Assembly (NCBI GenBank): GCA_900767005.1
Contig: CAAFXL010000181.1
Location: forward strand, 1-16,431
Direction of reading: 5' to 3'
Source: an uncultured Ruminobacter sp.
Lineage (GTDB): Bacteria > Pseudomonadota > Gammaproteobacteria > Enterobacterales > Succinivibrionaceae
Length of the DNA stretch: 16,431 bases
The notes under the pieces are model-generated. The model had not been told where the DNA came from, made no database searches, and worked only from the letters and a program-made list of their open reading frames with translations. Each line of letters opens with the position of its first letter. Position 1 is the stretch's first letter. Of this stretch, positions 13,464-16,431 are shown in pieces. The translations under genes were made by a program, and so were the position numbers.

Positions 13464-15242
13464 ATGAAACGTAAATCATCAAAAAAATCCCTTGATTATG
13501 TAAGTAAGAATGTTTTGGGTGAACGCAATCATGATGGTAAAAATCCCTCAAAATATGAAACCCAGAAATTAAGTGAAACCATCAAAGCCTTTTGGCATAT
13601 TGCAACTCCTTATTGGTGTACTAAAGATAGTTTATTTTCTTGGCTATTATTAGTTTTAATTGCTTTTTTTTGTGTCTGCTCCGTTTACCTTTCGACTATT
13701 TTTAATGATTGGTATCGTGAGTTTTGGGATAGTATCCAAGCGTATGAAGCTAAAGTTGCAATTTTATTAATTTGCTTTTTCTGTATTATTGCAACATTCC
13801 ATGTAATGAATGTAGTTTATAAAAGCTATGTAATTTCAGCTCTAATTATTAGATGGCGTCGCTGGCTTACTATTAATTATCTAGATAGATATCTAAATAA
13901 TGGTACTTACTATAAGATTCAAGTTTCCGACCAAAAAACTGATAACCCAGACCAGCGTATTGCTGAAGATTTAAATCAATTTGTAAGTTTAACTATTTCC
14001 ATTGTAATTGAATTTGCAACTGAAATTGCTACATTAATAACCTTTGGGATTATTTTATATAATTTATCAAGCTCTGTTGAATTTGAAGCTTTTGATTATA
14101 AATTTATGCTTCCTGATGGTTACTTATTATATGCGGGTATTATCTATGCTCTAATAGGTACAGCATTAACTTTTTGGATTGGTAAACCATTAACTTTATT
14201 AAATTTTAGACAACAGCGTTTTGAAGCAGACTTTCGTTTTAGTTTAATTCGTTTAAGAGAAAATGCGGAATCGGTTGCTATCTATAAAGGTGAAAATGAA
14301 GAAAAAAGACGCTTTAATAATTTATTCTTTGATGTGGTACTAAACTACTCAAATTTAATTTCCCGCGTTAAAAAACTAGGATTTTTTACTCTAGGTTATG
14401 TGCAAACCGCGGTGATTGTTCCATTAATTGTAGGGTGTCCGTTATATTTTGCTAAAGTGTTAACAATGGGTGGTCTAATGCAGATTAATAGCTGCTTTAG
14501 AACGGTGCAAGATTCTCTATCAATTATTGTTACTAATTTTACAAGTCTTGCCGAATGGAAAGCAGTAATTGACCGTCTTTCATTATTTGATGAAAGTATT
14601 AAGCGTGGCGAAGCCTTAAAATCATTAGAAGTAAAAAATGCTGATAAGATTACTTTAAAAGATGTAAGCTTATATCGCCCTGATAACACTTTAATAAAAG
14701 ATAAGTTAAATTTAGTTTTAGAAAATGGCGATAAACTTTTAATTCAAGGTCATAGTGGGTGCGGTAAATCAACCCTGCTTCGCACTATCGCGGGAATTTG
14801 GCCTTATGCTAAAGGTGAAATTGCTATGCCGCAAGATAAGAGCACCTTATTTTTAAGTCAAAAGCCTTATATGCCACTTGGTACTTTAAGATCATCAATT
14901 TATTATCCAAAGTCTCCTGAAATAAATGATGAAAGTAATAAAATCTTATTTGATTTACTTGATAAAGTAGGCTTAAGTCATTTAAAGGAGAGACTTGATG
15001 AGGTTGATCAATGGAGCCATTTATTATCTTTAGGTGAGCAGCAAAGAATTGCCTTTTTAAGAGTTCTTTTACTTAAAAGTGATATTGTCTTTTTAGATGA
15101 GGTTACTAGTGCTCTTGATGAAGATAACGAATATAAGCTTTATAAGATGCTTAATGATAATTTACCTAAAACCACAATTATTAGTGTTGGTCACCGTAGT
15201 ACCTTAGTATCATTACATAATAAGCACTTACATTTAGATTAA
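13464..15242 (+). CDS. YddA-type ABC transporter (fused permease and ATPase)
   Basis: The 592-residue half-transporter has an N-terminal membrane domain related to SbmA/BacA and a C-terminal ATPase, as in Escherichia coli YddA (561 residues). About six hydrophobic segments lie between residues 58 and 335. The family hallmark IRWRRWLT...NPDQRIAEDL (129-170) is nearly identical to YddA. The ATPase has Walker A GHSGCGKST (429-437, Lys435), Q-loop Gln466, signature LSLGE (521-525), Walker B with Asp545 and catalytic Glu546, and switch His577. All catalytic residues are intact, so it should work as a homodimer. The substrate is unknown: relatives import peptides (SbmA) or very-long-chain fatty acids and cobalamin in other lineages. 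The roughly 45-residue lead is polar and rich in Lys and Ser. GAGGA (13455-13459) precedes ATG 13464 closely. A terminator-like hairpin follows before menA. Confidence 0.92.
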   Translation: MKRKSSKKSLDYVSKNVLGERNHDGKNPSKYETQKLSETIKAFWHIATPYWCTKDSLFSWLLLVLIAFFCVCSVYLSTIFNDWYREFWDSIQAYEAKVAILLICFFCIIATFHVMNVVYKSYVISALIIRWRRWLTINYLDRYLNNGTYYKIQVSDQKTDNPDQRIAEDLNQFVSLTISIVIEFATEIATLITFGIILYNLSSSVEFEAFDYKFMLPDGYLLYAGIIYALIGTALTFWIGKPLTLLNFRQQRFEADFRFSLIRLRENAESVAIYKGENEEKRRFNNLFFDVVLNYSNLISRVKKLGFFTLGYVQTAVIVPLIVGCPLYFAKVLTMGGLMQINSCFRTVQDSLSIIVTNFTSLAEWKAVIDRLSLFDESIKRGEALKSLEVKNADKITLKDVSLYRPDNTLIKDKLNLVLENGDKLLIQGHSGCGKSTLLRTIAGIWPYAKGEIAMPQDKSTLFLSQKPYMPLGTLRSSIYYPKSPEINDESNKILFDLLDKVGLSHLKERLDEVDQWSHLLSLGEQQRIAFLRVLLLKSDIVFLDEVTSALDEDNEYKLYKMLNDNLPKTTIISVGHRSTLVSLHNKHLHLD

Positions 15243-15251
15243 AAAATAAGT

Positions 15252-15298
15252 AAAAATCTTAAAATATCCTTTAAGGATATTTTGAGATTTTTTATTTT
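15252..15298 (+). terminator. intrinsic terminator between the YddA-like gene and menA
   Basis: A 19-pair stem (15252-15270 with 15274-15292; one G-U) and a three-base loop, centred on ATATCC/GGATAT, runs into T-rich sequence up to 15299. It begins ten bases after the stop codon. The menA ribosome-binding site follows immediately at 15300, so menA expression needs read-through or a promoter within the upstream gene. Confidence 0.85.
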
Positions 15299-15311
15299 TA
15301 AGGAAATAAAA

Positions 15312-16259
15312 ATGAGTAATAAATGGATAATCGCAATTAGACCAAGAACTCTACCTTTATCAAGTTCTGGAGTAATTTTAGGGATTGTTTTAGGTTTTTC
15401 ATATTTATTAACTAAAAATCCTACCTATTTACACGAGAACTTAATTTCTATTATTGCTTCTGCTATTTTTATTTTAATTACTGCCGTTTTACTTCAGGTT
15501 TTATCAAATTTTGCGAACGACTTTGGTGATGCAAAATCTGGGGTTGATAACCCAAATCGTGTGGGTCCTAAGAGGGGATTGGTAACGGGTGCTATGACCC
15601 TAGAAGAATTAAAAAAGGGAATTATTGTAGTTACCGTCATTACCATTTTTTCAGGGATAATAGCGGTTGGTTTGGCCTTTTTTAAGGAACCAATGTTATT
15701 TATTTCTTTTTTAGGAATTGGACTACTTGCGATAATTGCCGCGATTACCTATACCGTGGGAATCGTTTATGGTTATAAGGGACTTGGGGATATTAGTGTT
15801 TTTATTTTCTTTGGTCTTGTTTCCGTATTAGGTGCTCAATTTATGATTTCTAAAGAATTAACCTTAGAAAGTTATCTATTAGCATCTTTATCAGGATTTA
15901 TGAGTGTAATGGTTCTAAATGTAAACAATTTACGTGATTTTAAAAGTGATATTCTAACTGGAAAAAACTCACTAGTAGTTAAAATGGGACTCAAGGGTGG
16001 AAAAATCTATCATTTAAGTTTATTAATTTTATCTTTAGCTCTAATTCTAAGTTTATTAATAATATTAAGTAATCTTTGGGCTAGCGTACTAATAATTCTT
16101 GCTTCAATTCTTTATGTTAAGAGCGGAGTATTTTGTATTAATCCTAAAAATATTGATGGCGTATTAGACCCAATGCTTAAGAAAACCTCGATTGGGGCTT
16201 GTATTATAAATCTTACATTTTCATTAATTGTGTTACTTCTATCATTTAATATCCTATAA
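15312..16259 (+). CDS. menA: 1,4-dihydroxy-2-naphthoate polyprenyltransferase
   Basis: MenA attaches the polyprenyl tail to 1,4-dihydroxy-2-naphthoate in the membrane, giving demethylmenaquinone on the way to menaquinone. The 315-residue protein is a UbiA-superfamily membrane enzyme with about eight or nine hydrophobic segments. The first Asp-rich motif NDFGDAKSGVD (69-79), followed by RVGPKRGLVTG, matches Escherichia coli MenA (NDYGDAVKGSD, RIGPLRG). The second is NNLRDFKSDILTGKNSLVVKMG, against NNMRDINSDRENGKNTLVVRLG. I chose ATG 15312 (MSNKWIIAIRPRTLP): AAGGA lies seven bases upstream (15300-15304). A TTG at 15282 is in frame but falls inside the terminator stem, so it is rejected. No other men genes are in the window. 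Confidence 0.95.
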   Translation: MSNKWIIAIRPRTLPLSSSGVILGIVLGFSYLLTKNPTYLHENLISIIASAIFILITAVLLQVLSNFANDFGDAKSGVDNPNRVGPKRGLVTGAMTLEELKKGIIVVTVITIFSGIIAVGLAFFKEPMLFISFLGIGLLAIIAAITYTVGIVYGYKGLGDISVFIFFGLVSVLGAQFMISKELTLESYLLASLSGFMSVMVLNVNNLRDFKSDILTGKNSLVVKMGLKGGKIYHLSLLILSLALILSLLIILSNLWASVLIILASILYVKSGVFCINPKNIDGVLDPMLKKTSIGACIINLTFSLIVLLLSFNIL

Positions 16260-16272
16260 ACATAGGTTTTTA

Positions 16273-16301
16273 ATGATTTTTTAAATTAGAAAATTTATAC
16301 T
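16273..16301 (+). promoter_or_regulatory. candidate promoter for the DUF406 gene
   Basis: TATACT (16296-16301; five of six to the -10 consensus) lies 17 bases after ATGATT (16273-16278; three of six to the -35). It is 30 bases before the start codon at 16332. The weak -35 and high AT content keep confidence low. Confidence 0.3.
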
Positions 16302-16331
16302 AAATAAGGTTTAAATATTAAGGAGCTTATT

Positions 16332-16431
16332 ATGTCAGATGAAATTTTAAAGGAATGTAGTTCAGATTGTGGTTGTATGGCTGAAATTGGAACAATTATT
16401 CATGAAAATGATACTGTTTATGATTTTAAGC
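16332..16431 (+). CDS. YfcZ/YiiS family protein (DUF406), N-terminal part
   Basis: The gene runs off the right edge after 33 codons. A strong AAGGAG (16320-16325) lies six bases before the ATG. The visible part has three cysteines (Cys9, Cys13, Cys15) and the segment CGCMAEIGTI, which closely resembles CCCMDVGTI near the start of Escherichia coli YfcZ, a small protein of about 94 residues with no established function. The cysteine cluster might bind metal, but that is a guess. The family call rests on this short motif. Confidence 0.7.
   Translation, partial: MSDEILKECSSDCGCMAEIGTIIHENDTVYDFK

Noticed and set aside
14396..14689. 97-codon minus-strand frame inside the YddA-like gene
   Set aside because: The transporter frame is intact and conserved across this stretch; the antisense frame has no support.
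15282..15311. TTG start giving menA ten extra residues
   Set aside because: It lies inside the terminator stem and encodes RFFIFKEIK, which is not in MenA proteins; ATG 15312 has a good ribosome-binding site.

Overview
The window is a strongly AT-rich piece of bacterial chromosome with compact, ordinary-looking housekeeping genes. The proteins are gammaproteobacterial in type. They include an Rsd/AlgQ anti-sigma factor, a YjaG (DUF416) protein, a MepM-type M23 endopeptidase with an OapA/LysM-like front half, PurH and PurD, an HU protein closest to HupA, a YddA-type ABC transporter, MenA, and the beginning of a YfcZ/YiiS (DUF406) protein. MenA points to menaquinone-based, probably anaerobic or facultative, respiration. 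A low-GC member of the Aeromonadales/Succinivibrionaceae would fit, but that placement is inference from gene content only. I see no rRNA, tRNA, insertion sequence, prophage, CRISPR array or toxin-antitoxin pair.

Layout, left to right. Positions 1-84 may hold the last codons of a plus-strand gene. A minus-strand gene (196-2652) encodes an 818-residue soluble protein with two PilZ domains, both keeping the c-di-GMP-binding residues. After a 0.5 kb divergent intergenic region come a membrane-anchored metallophosphoesterase (3144-4301) and radA (4304-5665), probably co-transcribed. RadA runs stop-to-stop into a minus-strand pair: rsd (6045-6563), then a 117-residue stand-alone PilZ protein (5668-6021). 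Next are mepM (minus, to 6800) and the divergent yjaG (plus, 8752-9339), then purH-purD (minus, 12507 down to 9543), which converge on yjaG over a bidirectional terminator. HupA (plus, 13051-13323) follows a 0.54 kb divergent region and has a textbook terminator. The right end holds the YddA-like transporter, menA and the start of the DUF406 gene, all on plus.

How the genes relate. Two PilZ proteins lie within 6 kb of each other, one apparently in an operon with the sigma-70 regulator Rsd, so c-di-GMP sensing and control of growth-phase transcription are neighbours here. The rsd / yjaG / hupA / purHD group is also linked in Escherichia coli, so this part looks like a compacted ancestral neighbourhood. 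PurH and PurD supply IMP synthesis. RadA acts in recombination repair, HU compacts the nucleoid, and MepM opens peptidoglycan crosslinks for growth.

No wholly new system is visible. The features most worth a second look are regulatory: terminator-like hairpins between co-directional genes (purH-purD and yddA-like-menA), a perfect inverted repeat over the rsd -10 element, nested inverted repeats upstream of purH and hupA, and an interleaved pair of inverted repeats ahead of the large PilZ gene.
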